Source: Bacillota bacterium | Lineage (GTDB): Bacteria; Bacillota; Bacilli; Bacillales_B; DSM-18226 | Assembly (NCBI GenBank): GCA_030705665.1 | Contig: JAUZQA010000094.1 | Span: forward strand, 1-10,351 | Direction: 5' to 3' | DNA: 10,351 nucleotides | Part shown: one piece after another, positions 1 to 6,434 of the stretch | Numbering within the stretch: the first letter of the stretch is position 1 | Layout: the number at the start of each line of letters is the position of its first letter | Position numbers and translations under genes: made by a program | The notes under the pieces: model-generated | Told to the model about the DNA's origin: nothing | Seen by the model: the letters and a program-made list of their open reading frames with translations, nothing else | The model's database searches: none

Positions 1-425
1 CGAAGGGAAAGGAATACCGTTATGTTTTGCAATTATCATCGAAGCATGATCCATTTCTGCGGAATTATGCCTATCAGTTCCCATACCCATTAAATCTTGA
101 AGCAATGAAGGAAGGGGCAAGTTTTTTACTAGGCACTCATGACTTTACAAGCTTCTGCTCGGCGAAAACGGAAGTGGAAGATAAAATCCGTACGATAAGA
201 GAGATTGAATTTTTAAGGGATAAAGAGCTGTTAACCCTGAAATTTGTTGGGGATGGTTTTTTATATAATATGGTCAGAATTTTGGTTGGCACTTTAATGG
301 AAATTGGTTCAGGTGAGCGAAAGCCAAACGAGATCAAAAAGATCTTAGAAGGAAAAGACCGCCGCCTGGCAGGAAAAACAGCCCCTGCAAACGGGCTTTA
401 TTTGTGGGAAGTATTTTATGAATAA
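1..425 (+). CDS. truA: tRNA pseudouridine synthase A, 3' part (5' end outside window)
   Basis: TruA converts U38, U39 and U40 of the tRNA anticodon arm to pseudouridine in the cytoplasm. The reading frame is open from position 3 of the window to the TAA at 423-425, so about 140 C-terminal codons are seen. The N-terminal half with the catalytic Asp lies upstream. Family landmarks visible are GTHDFTSF, the core GDGFLYNMVRILVGTL (the conserved F-hhMVR-hVG segment), and the C-terminal RLAGKTAPANGLYL. The apparent TTG start at 27 is only an internal Leu codon, because the coding pattern continues upstream (KEYRYV). There is no terminator between truA and rplM, so read-through into the ribosomal operon is possible, although rplM also has its own promoter. 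The identification is secure from motifs and from the neighbouring rplM-rpsI. Confidence 0.95.
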   Translation, partial: KGKEYRYVLQLSSKHDPFLRNYAYQFPYPLNLEAMKEGASFLLGTHDFTSFCSAKTEVEDKIRTIREIEFLRDKELLTLKFVGDGFLYNMVRILVGTLMEIGSGERKPNEIKKILEGKDRRLAGKTAPANGLYLWEVFYE

Positions 426-452
426 AACAACTTTACCTGGTGTAACATTTTC

Positions 453-481
453 TTGACATTTTAGCGGTAAGGTATTATCAT
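453..481 (+). promoter_or_regulatory. Sigma-A-type promoter of rplM-rpsI
   Basis: A perfect -35 TTGACA (453-458) is followed after 17 bp by TATCAT (476-481), a reasonable -10. It lies 28 bp after the truA stop and would start transcription near 488, just before the leader hairpin. This gives the ribosomal protein pair an independent promoter. Inferred from sequence only. Confidence 0.65.
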
Positions 482-494
482 ATCATATGTGTGT

Positions 495-560
495 GTTTTA
501 ATCCCACGATAAAGCCCCGGAAAGTCTTCATCGTGATTGAAATATATGAACTTAAAACTT
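495..560 (+). ncRNA. L13-leader-like structured 5' UTR of rplM
   Basis: A stem CACGAT (505-510) / ATCGTG (530-535) encloses a GC-containing 19-nt loop. It sits in a roughly 190-nt untranslated leader between the promoter and the rplM ribosome binding site. A leader motif upstream of rplM is known in Bacillales (the Rfam L13_leader family) and is thought to mediate autoregulation by the ribosomal protein. The position and strong stem fit that family, but the assignment comes from location and folding by eye rather than a covariance-model hit. The rest of the leader, to 662, shows no other obvious structure. Confidence 0.6.
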
Positions 561-677
561 AGGCGTAAAAAAGGGCATTGGATTTTCATTCCCGGAACAG
601 TTTGAAATTCTTTGCTTCATGAAAACGCGGAAAAATATTGATCTTGAAATGGATTTAAATCTAGGAGGGAAAAAATC

Positions 678-1115
678 ATGCGTACAACGTTTATGGCAAA
701 TGCTCAAAATATTGAACGTAAATGGTACGTGATTGATGCAGAAGGACAAACTTTAGGCCGTTTAGCTTCTGAAGTTGCATCAATTCTACGTGGTAAACAT
801 AAACCAACTTTTACACCACATGTTGACACTGGTGATCATGTAATCATTCTTAATGCTTCTAAAATCCACTTAACTGGTAAGAAGTTAACTGACAAGCTTT
901 ACATTCGTCACAGCTTGCACCCAGGCGGTTTAAAAACAAGAACTGCGCTTGAAATGCGTAATAACTACCCTGAGAGAATGATCGAAACTGCTGTTCGCGG
1001 TATGCTTCCAAAGAATTCTCTTGGACGTCAAATATTTAAAAAATTACATGTTTATGCTGGCAGTGAACATCAACATCAAGCTCAAAAACCAGAAGTTTAC
1101 GAACTTCGCGGATAA
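678..1115 (+). CDS. rplM: 50S ribosomal protein L13
   Basis: L13 is an early-assembly protein of the large ribosomal subunit that binds 23S rRNA. The product is 145 aa, the usual full length. Recognisable parts are the N-terminal [16 protein letters not shown], the central [18 protein letters not shown], and the C-terminal signature region [20 protein letters not shown] followed by QAQKP. The ATG at 678 is preceded by a strong AGGAGGGA (663-670) at 7 nt spacing; a second Met at codon 6 lacks such a site. rpsI follows 20 bp downstream with its own ribosome binding site, giving the classic rplM-rpsI operon. One oddity is HQHQAQKP, where I expect HPHQAQKP; this is a Pro-to-Gln change reachable by one base. 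Identity is certain. Confidence 0.98.
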   Translation: MRTTFMANAQNIERKWYVIDAEGQTLGRLASEVASILRGKHKPTFTPHVDTGDHVIILNASKIHLTGKKLTDKLYIRHSLHPGGLKTRTALEMRNNYPERMIETAVRGMLPKNSLGRQIFKKLHVYAGSEHQHQAQKPEVYELRG

Positions 1116-1135
1116 TTTTTAAGGAGGTTATTAAC

Positions 1136-1528
1136 TTGGCACAGGTTCAATATATTGGTACTGGCCGTCGTAAGAGCTCTGTCGCACGTGTGCGCTTAGT
1201 TCCAGGCAGCGGTAAAATTATTATTAATGATCGTGATATCGAAAACTACATTCCATTTGAAGCTTTACGTTCAGTTGTTAAACAACCATTAGTAGCTACA
1301 GAAACTCTAGGCAGCTACGATGTTCTTGTAAATGTAGGCGGCGGTGGCTATACTGGTCAAGCTGGCGCAATCCGTCATGGTATCGCTCGTGCGTTACTTC
1401 AAGCTGACCCAGAATTCCGTCCAACATTAAAACGCGCAGGTTTATTAACTCGTGACCCTCGTATGAAAGAGCGTAAAAAATACGGTCTTAAAGGTGCTCG
1501 TCGTGCGCCTCAGTTCTCAAAACGTTAA
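1136..1528 (+). CDS. rpsI: 30S ribosomal protein S9
   Basis: S9 is a small-subunit head protein whose C-terminal tail reaches the P-site tRNA. The product is 130 aa, a normal length. It shows the N-terminal [17 protein letters not shown], the glycine-rich [20 protein letters not shown], and the basic tail ending APQFSKR with the terminal Lys-Arg typical of S9. The start is a TTG at 1136, chosen because AAGGAGG (1121-1127) lies 8 nt upstream and the first residues [13 protein letters not shown] match the family start. The gene is co-transcribed with rplM and closed by a strong terminator 17 bp after the stop. Confidence 0.98.
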   Translation: MAQVQYIGTGRRKSSVARVRLVPGSGKIIINDRDIENYIPFEALRSVVKQPLVATETLGSYDVLVNVGGGGYTGQAGAIRHGIARALLQADPEFRPTLKRAGLLTRDPRMKERKKYGLKGARRAPQFSKR

Positions 1529-1542
1529 TTATTGGCGTTACA

Positions 1543-1576
1543 AAGACTCTCAACCGATTGGTTGGGGGTCTTTTTT
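1543..1576 (+). terminator. Rho-independent terminator of rplM-rpsI
   Basis: A 10-bp stem, GACTCTCAAC (1545-1554) with GTTGGGGGTC (1561-1570) including two G·U pairs, has a 6-nt loop and is followed by six T residues (1571-1576). It ends the ribosomal protein operon. Confidence 0.92.
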
Positions 1577-1601
1577 ATTAATAAACAGTTATTTGTCCAA
1601 C

Positions 1602-1631
1602 TTGTGTACGATTGCTGCGAGTAACTGTAAT
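1602..1631 (+). promoter_or_regulatory. Possible promoter of the DUF5667-type gene
   Basis: TTGTGT (1602-1607) is followed after 18 bp by TGTAAT (1626-1631), a moderate sigma-A-like match. It lies downstream of the rpsI terminator and about 85 bp before the next start codon. It is the best candidate I see in this gap, but the match is imperfect. Confidence 0.3.
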
Positions 1632-1715
1632 TTTTTTTTGTAACCCTCATAAAGCTTAGCGGATTCCTCGTACATTGTAGCGAAACGACGAGAAAAATAT
1701 TTTTGGGGTGACAAG

Positions 1716-2735
1716 ATGAATAAACTAATGAATCCAACAGTGTTAAAAAAAGCTGCAAAAAGTGCATTAGCCATTGTCTTAGCAGGTTCATTTGCATTGG
1801 CCGGAACAAATGCATTTGCGGCTAGTAATGATCCATCAACAACTCAAACCACTACTCAACAACCGACAACTACAAATACTTCTACTTCTGTATCAACCCA
1901 AGAACAGGAAGCGCCATCATTATTACCAGGAGACTTCTTCTATTTTGCAAAAATTATATTTGAAAAAATTCAGCTTGCACTTACATTCGATCAAACGAAA
2001 GAAGCGATGCTTTTAGTCAACAATGCATCGGAACGACTAGCTGAAGCACAGGCATTGTATTCAGCCGGTGATCAACAAAAAGCCGTTGATACCCTTAAAT
2101 CAGCATTAGATGATATGAACAGTGCTCAAAAAATTGTCGAGAAAGAAGATGGACAAACAGAGGATTCTGCTAAATCAACATCCTCTACCACCGAAGATTC
2201 GTCCACAGTTAAAGATTCATCTTCCACTAAAGAAACACCAGAATTAAAAGATGTGAAAGAACAGCTTACTCATAATATTAAGGAACTCCAAGCTGCATTA
2301 GAGAAGGGAAATAAAAGCGAAGCAGCGAAAAAAGCACTTGAAAAGAATATTGAGAAATTTAAAGCAAAGTTGGCTGCTAAAAATTCCGTTTCGACAGATG
2401 ACAATCAATCAACACAGACAGCAGGTACGAATACAGATCAGCCTACATCAACGGATACAAACACGACTACCACTGATACGACAGCAACAGATACCGTTAC
2501 TAATATCACAACAACACCATCAACAGAAATGCCAAATAAAAATTCTGAGGAGACAACTGTAGCAGCACCTGCAGCCACTACTTCGGCTGCTAGCGGAACA
2601 GCCACTCCTTCCAATCATGGAAAAGAAGTATCCCAGGTGGCCAAACAAGCACCAGAACAAAATCATGGCCAGGTAGTATCCGAAGTTGCGAAATCCAAAG
2701 CAGGACAAGGGAATAACGAAAAAGGGAAACATTAA
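1716..2735 (+). CDS. Secreted Ser/Thr-rich protein with DUF5667-like domain
   Basis: This is a 339-aa exported protein of unknown function. Residues 1-35 form a clear signal peptide: Lys-rich start, hydrophobic ALAIVLAGSFALAG, and likely cleavage after AFA (33-35). A Thr/Ser/Gln linker follows. Residues about 68-140 resemble DUF5667, with LLPGDFFYF, an amphipathic EKIQLALT segment, then the ASERLAEAQALY-AGD pattern. After an acidic Ser/Thr linker, residues about 176-222 form a charged, probably coiled helix. A second long Thr/Asp-rich linker leads to a C-terminal duplicated motif, NHGKEVSQVAK (300-310) and NHGQVVSEVAK (316-326), then a basic end. The start ATG follows GGGGTGA at 1705-1711. 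There is no LPXTG anchor and no membrane segment after the signal, so it is probably released or wall-associated. Its position, where B. subtilis has ybaJ, suggests an accessory insertion. The domain assignment is by pattern memory. Confidence 0.8.
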   Translation: MNKLMNPTVLKKAAKSALAIVLAGSFALAGTNAFAASNDPSTTQTTTQQPTTTNTSTSVSTQEQEAPSLLPGDFFYFAKIIFEKIQLALTFDQTKEAMLLVNNASERLAEAQALYSAGDQQKAVDTLKSALDDMNSAQKIVEKEDGQTEDSAKSTSSTTEDSSTVKDSSSTKETPELKDVKEQLTHNIKELQAALEKGNKSEAAKKALEKNIEKFKAKLAAKNSVSTDDNQSTQTAGTNTDQPTSTDTNTTTTDTTATDTVTNITTTPSTEMPNKNSEETTVAAPAATTSAASGTATPSNHGKEVSQVAKQAPEQNHGQVVSEVAKSKAGQGNNEKGKH

Positions 2736-2754
2736 ATCATTTCAAATAAATTTT

Positions 2755-2789
2755 AAAAGGCTCCCAGAACTTATTTTGGGAGCCTTTTT
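2755..2789 (+). terminator. Terminator after the DUF5667-type gene
   Basis: AAAAGGCTCCCA (2755-2766) pairs with TGGGAGCC followed by TTTTT (2777-2789) around a 10-nt loop. It lies 19 bp after the stop codon and can form on either strand. A near copy of it occurs at 3391-3425, on the other side of the repeat array. Confidence 0.9.
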
Positions 2790-2863
2790 GCTGGAAGTTG
2801 AGATAGTAAAATAGTTTGAAATCTGATTTTTTGGACACAAGAAGCGAAAATTATCAGTGTCGT

Positions 2864-2896
2864 GTCCGAAGTCAGGGCATCTTCGAACAGAGGAAA
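2864..2896. repeat. Left copy of a 33-bp dyad element flanking the tandem array
   Basis: This 33-bp stretch matches 3297-3329 at 27 of 33 positions in direct orientation. Both copies share GAAGTCAGGG in the middle and ACAGAGGAAA at the end. Internally GTCCGAAG (2864-2871) faces CTTCGAAC (2881-2888), an 8-bp dyad with one mismatch. The region from 2790 to 2863 before it has no recognisable gene, only a short GGACAC/GTGTCC inverted repeat (2833-2838 and 2862-2867). Confidence 0.7.
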
Positions 2897-3284
2897 CCGG
2901 AAATGTCCTTCATTAGTACGATGAAAGACAAAACCAGGTCAGGAATTACAGGAAATGTCCTTCATGAGTGCGATGAAAGACAAAACCAGGCCAGGAAATA
3001 CAGGAAATGTCCTTCATGAGTACGATGAAAGACAAAACCAGGCCAGGAAATATAGGAAATGTCCTTCATTAGTACGATGAAAGACAAAACCAGGCCAGGA
3101 AATACAGGAAATGTCCTTCATGAGTATGATGAAAGACAAAACCAGGCCAGGAAATACAGGAAATATCCTTCATGAGTATAATGAAAGAAAAAAGCAGGGG
3201 AATTACAGGAAATGTCCTTCGTGAGTGCGATGAAAGACAAAACCAGGCTAGGAAATACAGGAAATGTCCTTCATGAGTATGATT
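2897..3284. repeat. 52-bp tandem repeat array, 7 full copies plus one partial
   Basis: The octamer starting AAATGTCC (AAATATCC in the sixth copy) recurs at 2901, 2953, 3005, 3057, 3109, 3161, 3210 and 3262. The spacing is 52 bp except for one 49-bp unit (3161 to 3210). The last copy breaks off after about 22 bp. Within each unit TGTCCTTCAT and ATGAAAGACA form a dyad with 10-nt arms around a 7-nt loop. The arms are identical in five of the seven full copies. The sixth copy differs in both arms and the seventh has one change, while the loops vary (GAGTACG, TAGTACG, GAGTGCG, GAGTATG, GAGTATA). The 52-bp period is not a multiple of three and short reading frames across it shift frame at each unit, so it is not coding. 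The whole unit is conserved with no unique spacers, so it is not CRISPR. I do not recognise a named repeat family. Confidence 0.95.
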
Positions 3285-3296
3285 TAGCATTGGTAT

Positions 3297-3329
3297 GTCT
3301 GAAGTCAGGGTGCATTCGGACAGAGGAAA
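3297..3329. repeat. Right copy of the 33-bp dyad element
   Basis: It is the direct-orientation partner of 2864-2896 and begins 13 bp after the array ends. A possible third, degenerate relative starts with GTCCGAA at 3342-3348 and continues through CCCTGGGCTT, but I cannot align it convincingly. Between here and the terminator at 3391 no gene is visible. Confidence 0.65.
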
Positions 3330-3390
3330 GCGAATAGTTTTGTCCGAACCCTGGGCTTACTCTTGTCAATGGGTTTCTCAACAATCTGTA

Positions 3391-3425
3391 AAAAGGCCCT
3401 CAAAACTTATTTTGGGAGCCTTTTT
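3391..3425. terminator. Bidirectional terminator after the permease gene
   Basis: An A-rich arm (3391-3406) pairs with TTTTGGGAGCCTTTTT (3410-3425) with one mismatch and one G·U pair. Read on the minus strand it also ends in a T-run, 14 bp after the permease stop, so it should end that transcript. It also shields the array from permease transcription. It shares most of its sequence with the terminator at 2755-2789. Confidence 0.85.
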
Positions 3426-3439
3426 GAATAGTATTCCGC

Positions 3440-4840
3440 CTAAATCAATTTTTTATGCTGGGTGTTTGGCTGTCTTCGGGACCAAATAAAATAAGCTAAA
3501 CTTATAACAGCAATAAAGCTAAAAGCCGCATAAAAGCCCATCAGAAAATCATGGACACGTAAGCTCATGATAAAGAGCACCAAGATTGCAGCAATGGTGC
3601 CATAGGCTCCGGGGCGGCCCCATATCAGATTTGATTTAAACGTTTCGTTGTCCCGTCGCTTTTTCAGCCAAAGCAAATAAGTAACAAGATTAAGGGTCCA
3701 GTTTAAAAAAGTAAAATACGAGGAAGCAGAAACTAAATAGTTATATAATGTGGAAGGTAGTAAAAATGACATTCCTACTACGATTAAGGTTCCTGCCGCT
3801 ACTGCAAGCCAAGCGTTTCGATAAAACCCTCGCCTTAAATGTTGAAGAAACAGCCGTGGTCCTTTTTTGGCGACAGACAATGACACAATCAATTGAATGG
3901 AAGCATAGTAACTTGCAGCCATTACTGAAAATGCCGCAAGTAAAACAATGACGTTCAAGCCTGAGGCGGCCCAATTCATTCCAATAACATTAAAGGCATG
4001 TACAAATGGGGACCTACTTGTCGATACCGTATTCCAGGAACTGATTGCCACTAATACCAGCATCGAAAGGACATAAAGCCCAATCGAACCGAAAGTCATC
4101 ATTCTGGCTGCTTTGGGAATCTCCACCTTTGGCTTTGACACTTCTGTAGAAGCCATGGCAAGCGCACTAATTCCCGAAAAGGAAAAAATGACAACAAGCA
4201 TCGATTGAAGCAAACCAGGTGCTCCTTTAGGGAAGAAGCCATGAGCGGTAAAAGGATTTGATTTCGCGTAAAAGCCATGGGTGATCAGCGCATAGCCTCC
4301 AAGTACAATAAACGCAATTAGTGCCAAGACCTTTACTGCGGCCATTCCAGATTCAATTCGCCCAAAGTTTTGCATATTCATGGCATTCAAGAGGATAATG
4401 ATGACCATAAAGGTCATCGCAAACATAGGAAGCGGGATGTGCGGCAGCCAGTAATGGGCAAAAACCCCCATCGCAATCGCTTCAGAACCGACTCCGAGGA
4501 TACTGGAAATAAAAACAGCCCAACCGATTAGAAAGCCCGCATAGGAACCTAAAAATTCCTCCACATAAACCCGAAAGGAACCATGCTCAAGTCGGTTAAC
4601 ATTGACACTAGTCATTGCGCCCAAGACCTGCATCATAATAATTCCTCCAATTAAAAAAGCCAGTGAAACAGATGGCCCTGCTTGACGTACCGCTAATCCG
4701 GAGCCTAGGAAGAAACCTGCACCGATTACACCGCCGATTCCCAACCCAGCTAAACTATATGCATTTAACCCGCCATGATGGTCTTCAACCGGCTTTTCAC
4801 CACGTGGAAGAATAATCCCAGTTTTTAAAGTTTTATACAT
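3440..4840 (-). CDS. APC-superfamily amino acid permease
   Basis: This is a 466-aa polytopic membrane protein, a typical length for the amino acid-polyamine-organocation (APC) transporters, predicted to import an amino acid by cation symport. The glycine-rich first membrane helix GLGIGGVIGAGFFLGSG (about residues 32-48) is the hallmark. The later segment with STEVSKPKVEIPKAAR (after the sixth helix) matches the family's consensus before the cytoplasmic loop. About 12 hydrophobic helices can be counted. The ATG at 4840 has AAAGAAGG (4849-4856 on the plus strand, read in reverse) 8 nt upstream. The substrate cannot be read from sequence. The gene opposes its neighbours and is divergent from ybaK. 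It is not present at this place in the B. subtilis order I recall, so it is probably an accessory insertion. Confidence 0.9.
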   Translation of the reverse strand: MYKTLKTGIILPRGEKPVEDHHGGLNAYSLAGLGIGGVIGAGFFLGSGLAVRQAGPSVSLAFLIGGIIMMQVLGAMTSVNVNRLEHGSFRVYVEEFLGSYAGFLIGWAVFISSILGVGSEAIAMGVFAHYWLPHIPLPMFAMTFMVIIILLNAMNMQNFGRIESGMAAVKVLALIAFIVLGGYALITHGFYAKSNPFTAHGFFPKGAPGLLQSMLVVIFSFSGISALAMASTEVSKPKVEIPKAARMMTFGSIGLYVLSMLVLVAISSWNTVSTSRSPFVHAFNVIGMNWAASGLNVIVLLAAFSVMAASYYASIQLIVSLSVAKKGPRLFLQHLRRGFYRNAWLAVAAGTLIVVGMSFLLPSTLYNYLVSASSYFTFLNWTLNLVTYLLWLKKRRDNETFKSNLIWGRPGAYGTIAAILVLFIMSLRVHDFLMGFYAAFSFIAVISLAYFIWSRRQPNTQHKKLI

Positions 4841-5005
4841 GTTTAAAACCTTCTTTCACTAATTCCTCAGTTAGTATGATGCACACAGTCTAAAAAACGA
4901 TGCGAGGAATAAAAAACCTTAGAAAAATTGGAAATGGAATTCGTCTTATACCCTGCATTTCTTATCTGTGAAGGATGAAGAATAGTTCTAAGAGGTGAAT
5001 AATGA

Positions 5006-5449
5006 GTGAATGTAATAACAACCTTTAAAGATAAACAACGTGAAAAACAAATCAAATACGAACGTTCCGTTTTAAAGGATCTTTCCATTAATAAATTAAA
5101 AGAACGTGTAAAGCAATACTTTGGTTCCTCAAGAATTGCTTCCAGCTTTGTTATGAATACAGGTATAGAGGAAGCATGCTACGATGTTGCATTGGAGGCC
5201 TATTTATTAGGTGCGAAATTTAGTAAATTTAGCTATTATGGAGAAGGTATTGAAGAAGTTAGAAAACGTTGCTATTTTGAAGAGAAACATTTAATCGACA
5301 CCTTATATAACTTTTTACTTTATTGGGGAAATGGTGAGGAAGGTACATTAAGCGAATCACTTAATTATATGTGTGAACAATATATAAATGTTTGGTGGCT
5401 GGAGGGGTTTGAAAAAGGAGAAAGACGTCATAAATTACGCCTGCATTAA
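5006..5449 (+). CDS. ybaK: YbaK family protein (DUF2521), unknown function
   Basis: This is a 147-aa, probably cytoplasmic protein of the Bacillales-restricted DUF2521/YbaK family (unrelated to the Cys-tRNA(Pro) deacylase also called YbaK in E. coli). It opens with a basic amphipathic stretch, MNVITTFKDKQREKQIKYER, then RVKQYFG, an aromatic-rich middle (FSKFSYYGEG) and a basic end. No catalytic motif or membrane segment is seen. The GTG at 5006 is chosen because AGAGGTG (4991-4997) lies 8 nt upstream. An ATG at 5002 is in another frame and leads nowhere. cwlD follows after 85 bp without a terminator, so the two are probably co-transcribed, as in the B. subtilis order. That context hints at a sporulation role, but this is inference. 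Confidence 0.85.
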   Translation: MNVITTFKDKQREKQIKYERSVLKDLSINKLKERVKQYFGSSRIASSFVMNTGIEEACYDVALEAYLLGAKFSKFSYYGEGIEEVRKRCYFEEKHLIDTLYNFLLYWGNGEEGTLSESLNYMCEQYINVWWLEGFEKGERRHKLRLH

Positions 5450-5534
5450 GTCGAACCATTCTTCCTGTTCTAAAATAAGTTCTTGTCCCATATAGATAAA
5501 TTGAACTTGGACTAGGGCGGGAAGGAATGATTCT

Positions 5535-6260
5535 GTGGTTAAGAAAAGGATAAAATTACTCGGTTTTGCCGCAGGCCTTATTTTACTATTTTTTATCCTG
5601 CAGTATGAGTTTGAAGAACACAATTCTTGGAAGTCCTGGAATCTGCCACTGGCCGGAAAAATTATTTTGATCGATCCGGGTCATGGGGGACCAGATGGAG
5701 GAGCAGGCGATAAGAAAACACTTGAAAAGGATATTTCATTACCTGTTTCTTTAAAGATTAGAGATTATTTACAGGAGCAGGGTGCGCTTGTTATTATGAC
5801 GCGGGATTCAGATAAGGATTTAGCAAATCCGGGGACAAAAGGATATAGCAGGCGGAAGGTTGAAGACTTAAGAGAAAGATTAAAAATGATTAATCAAAAT
5901 GATATTGACCTCTATGTGAGTGTCCACCTAAATGCAATTCCATCAGCGAGATGGAGCGGGGCCCAAACATTTTATGCCTCACAGTACATGGAAAATGCAA
6001 AGGCAGCCAAGTTTATTCAAGACGAGCTACGGAAAAACTTGGGCAACACGAACAGGAACGCGAAACCCTTAAATTCAGTCTACATTTTAAAAAACGCCAA
6101 AAAGCCAGGCGTTTTGGTGGAAATTGGTTTCCTCTCAAATCCAAGAGAGAAGAGCCTATTGAAAACGAACACTTATCAGAACAAGGTGGCAGAATCAATA
6201 TACAGAGGGATTTCCCGTTACTTTACAAATGAAAAGGAACTTAAGCAAACATGGGATTAA
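5535..6260 (+). CDS. cwlD: N-acetylmuramoyl-L-alanine amidase CwlD (spore cortex)
   Basis: CwlD removes the peptide side chain from muramic acid so that PdaA can go on to form muramic-delta-lactam, the cortex-specific mark recognised by germination lytic enzymes. It is a 241-aa product, close to the family length. Residues about 8-24 form one membrane anchor, followed by an Amidase_3 domain. Zinc ligands are visible as His50 in DPGHGG, Glu64 in LEKDISL and His131 in SVHLNA, and the catalytic Glu196 is in VEIGFLSN. The GTG start at 5535 is set by GGGAAGGA (5519-5526), 8 nt upstream, and by the Lys-rich start before the membrane helix. It is probably co-transcribed with ybaK. No clear sporulation promoter could be placed in the 85-bp gap. 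Confidence 0.95.
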   Translation: MVKKRIKLLGFAAGLILLFFILQYEFEEHNSWKSWNLPLAGKIILIDPGHGGPDGGAGDKKTLEKDISLPVSLKIRDYLQEQGALVIMTRDSDKDLANPGTKGYSRRKVEDLRERLKMINQNDIDLYVSVHLNAIPSARWSGAQTFYASQYMENAKAAKFIQDELRKNLGNTNRNAKPLNSVYILKNAKKPGVLVEIGFLSNPREKSLLKTNTYQNKVAESIYRGISRYFTNEKELKQTWD

Positions 6261-6280
6261 TGAAAGTGTTTTGACGTTTC

Positions 6281-6305
6281 AGAAGGTGCTGCACCTTCTA
6301 TTTTT
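6281..6305 (+). terminator. Probable terminator after cwlD
   Basis: AGAAGGTG (6281-6288) and CACCTTCT (6292-6299) form a perfect 8-bp stem with a 3-nt loop. After one A comes TTTTT (6301-6305), 20 bp past the cwlD stop. The T-run is short, so termination may be partial. Confidence 0.7.
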
Positions 6306-6390
6306 ATGTGAATTGGTATAAATTTCACGATTTTTCCCTATTAATAAGTGGAAAAGCTGTGATGCAAATAACTGTATCTACTTTTGGATG

Positions 6391-6399
6391 TGTTATACT
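6391..6399 (+). promoter_or_regulatory. Extended -10 promoter of salA
   Basis: TGTTATACT has the TG-N-TATACT layout of an extended -10 element. No good -35 lies upstream, which such promoters tolerate. Transcription would start near 6406, downstream of the TTG at 6384. That argues against the longer reading of SalA and for the ATG at 6435. Confidence 0.55.
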
Positions 6400-6434
6400 A
6401 TGTTTGGAAACGACTTCAAAAGGTGGGTGTTTTA

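Noticed and set aside
1675..1703. TTGTAG-17-TATTTT as a promoter for the DUF5667-type gene
   Set aside because: The transcription start would fall on or after the ribosome binding site, so it could not serve this start codon.
2897..3284. CRISPR array
   Set aside because: The whole 52-bp unit is conserved, with no unique spacers, and no cas gene is present.
2816..3290. Short open frames across the repeat array on both strands (67 aa plus, 73 aa minus)
   Set aside because: They consist only of repeat units read in shifting frames, since 52 bp is not a multiple of three, and have no ribosome binding site.
4872..4878. CATACTA on the minus strand upstream of the permease, a perfect sigma-G -10 box
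   Set aside because: No TGAATA-like -35 exists at 17-18 bp, so a chance match is likely.
4862..4910. ATTCCTC/GAGGAAT inverted repeat between the permease and ybaK
   Set aside because: The arms are only 7 bp with 35 nt between them, and no consistent riboswitch or operator layout could be built around it.
5435..5492. Minus-strand peptide of about 18 aa between ybaK and cwlD
   Set aside because: It looks protein-like but has no ribosome binding site, is very short and overlaps the ybaK 3' end.
6384..6434. Longer SalA from the TTG at 6384
   Set aside because: The codons overlap the extended -10 promoter and there is no binding site, whereas ATG 6435 has AGGTGG at ideal spacing.
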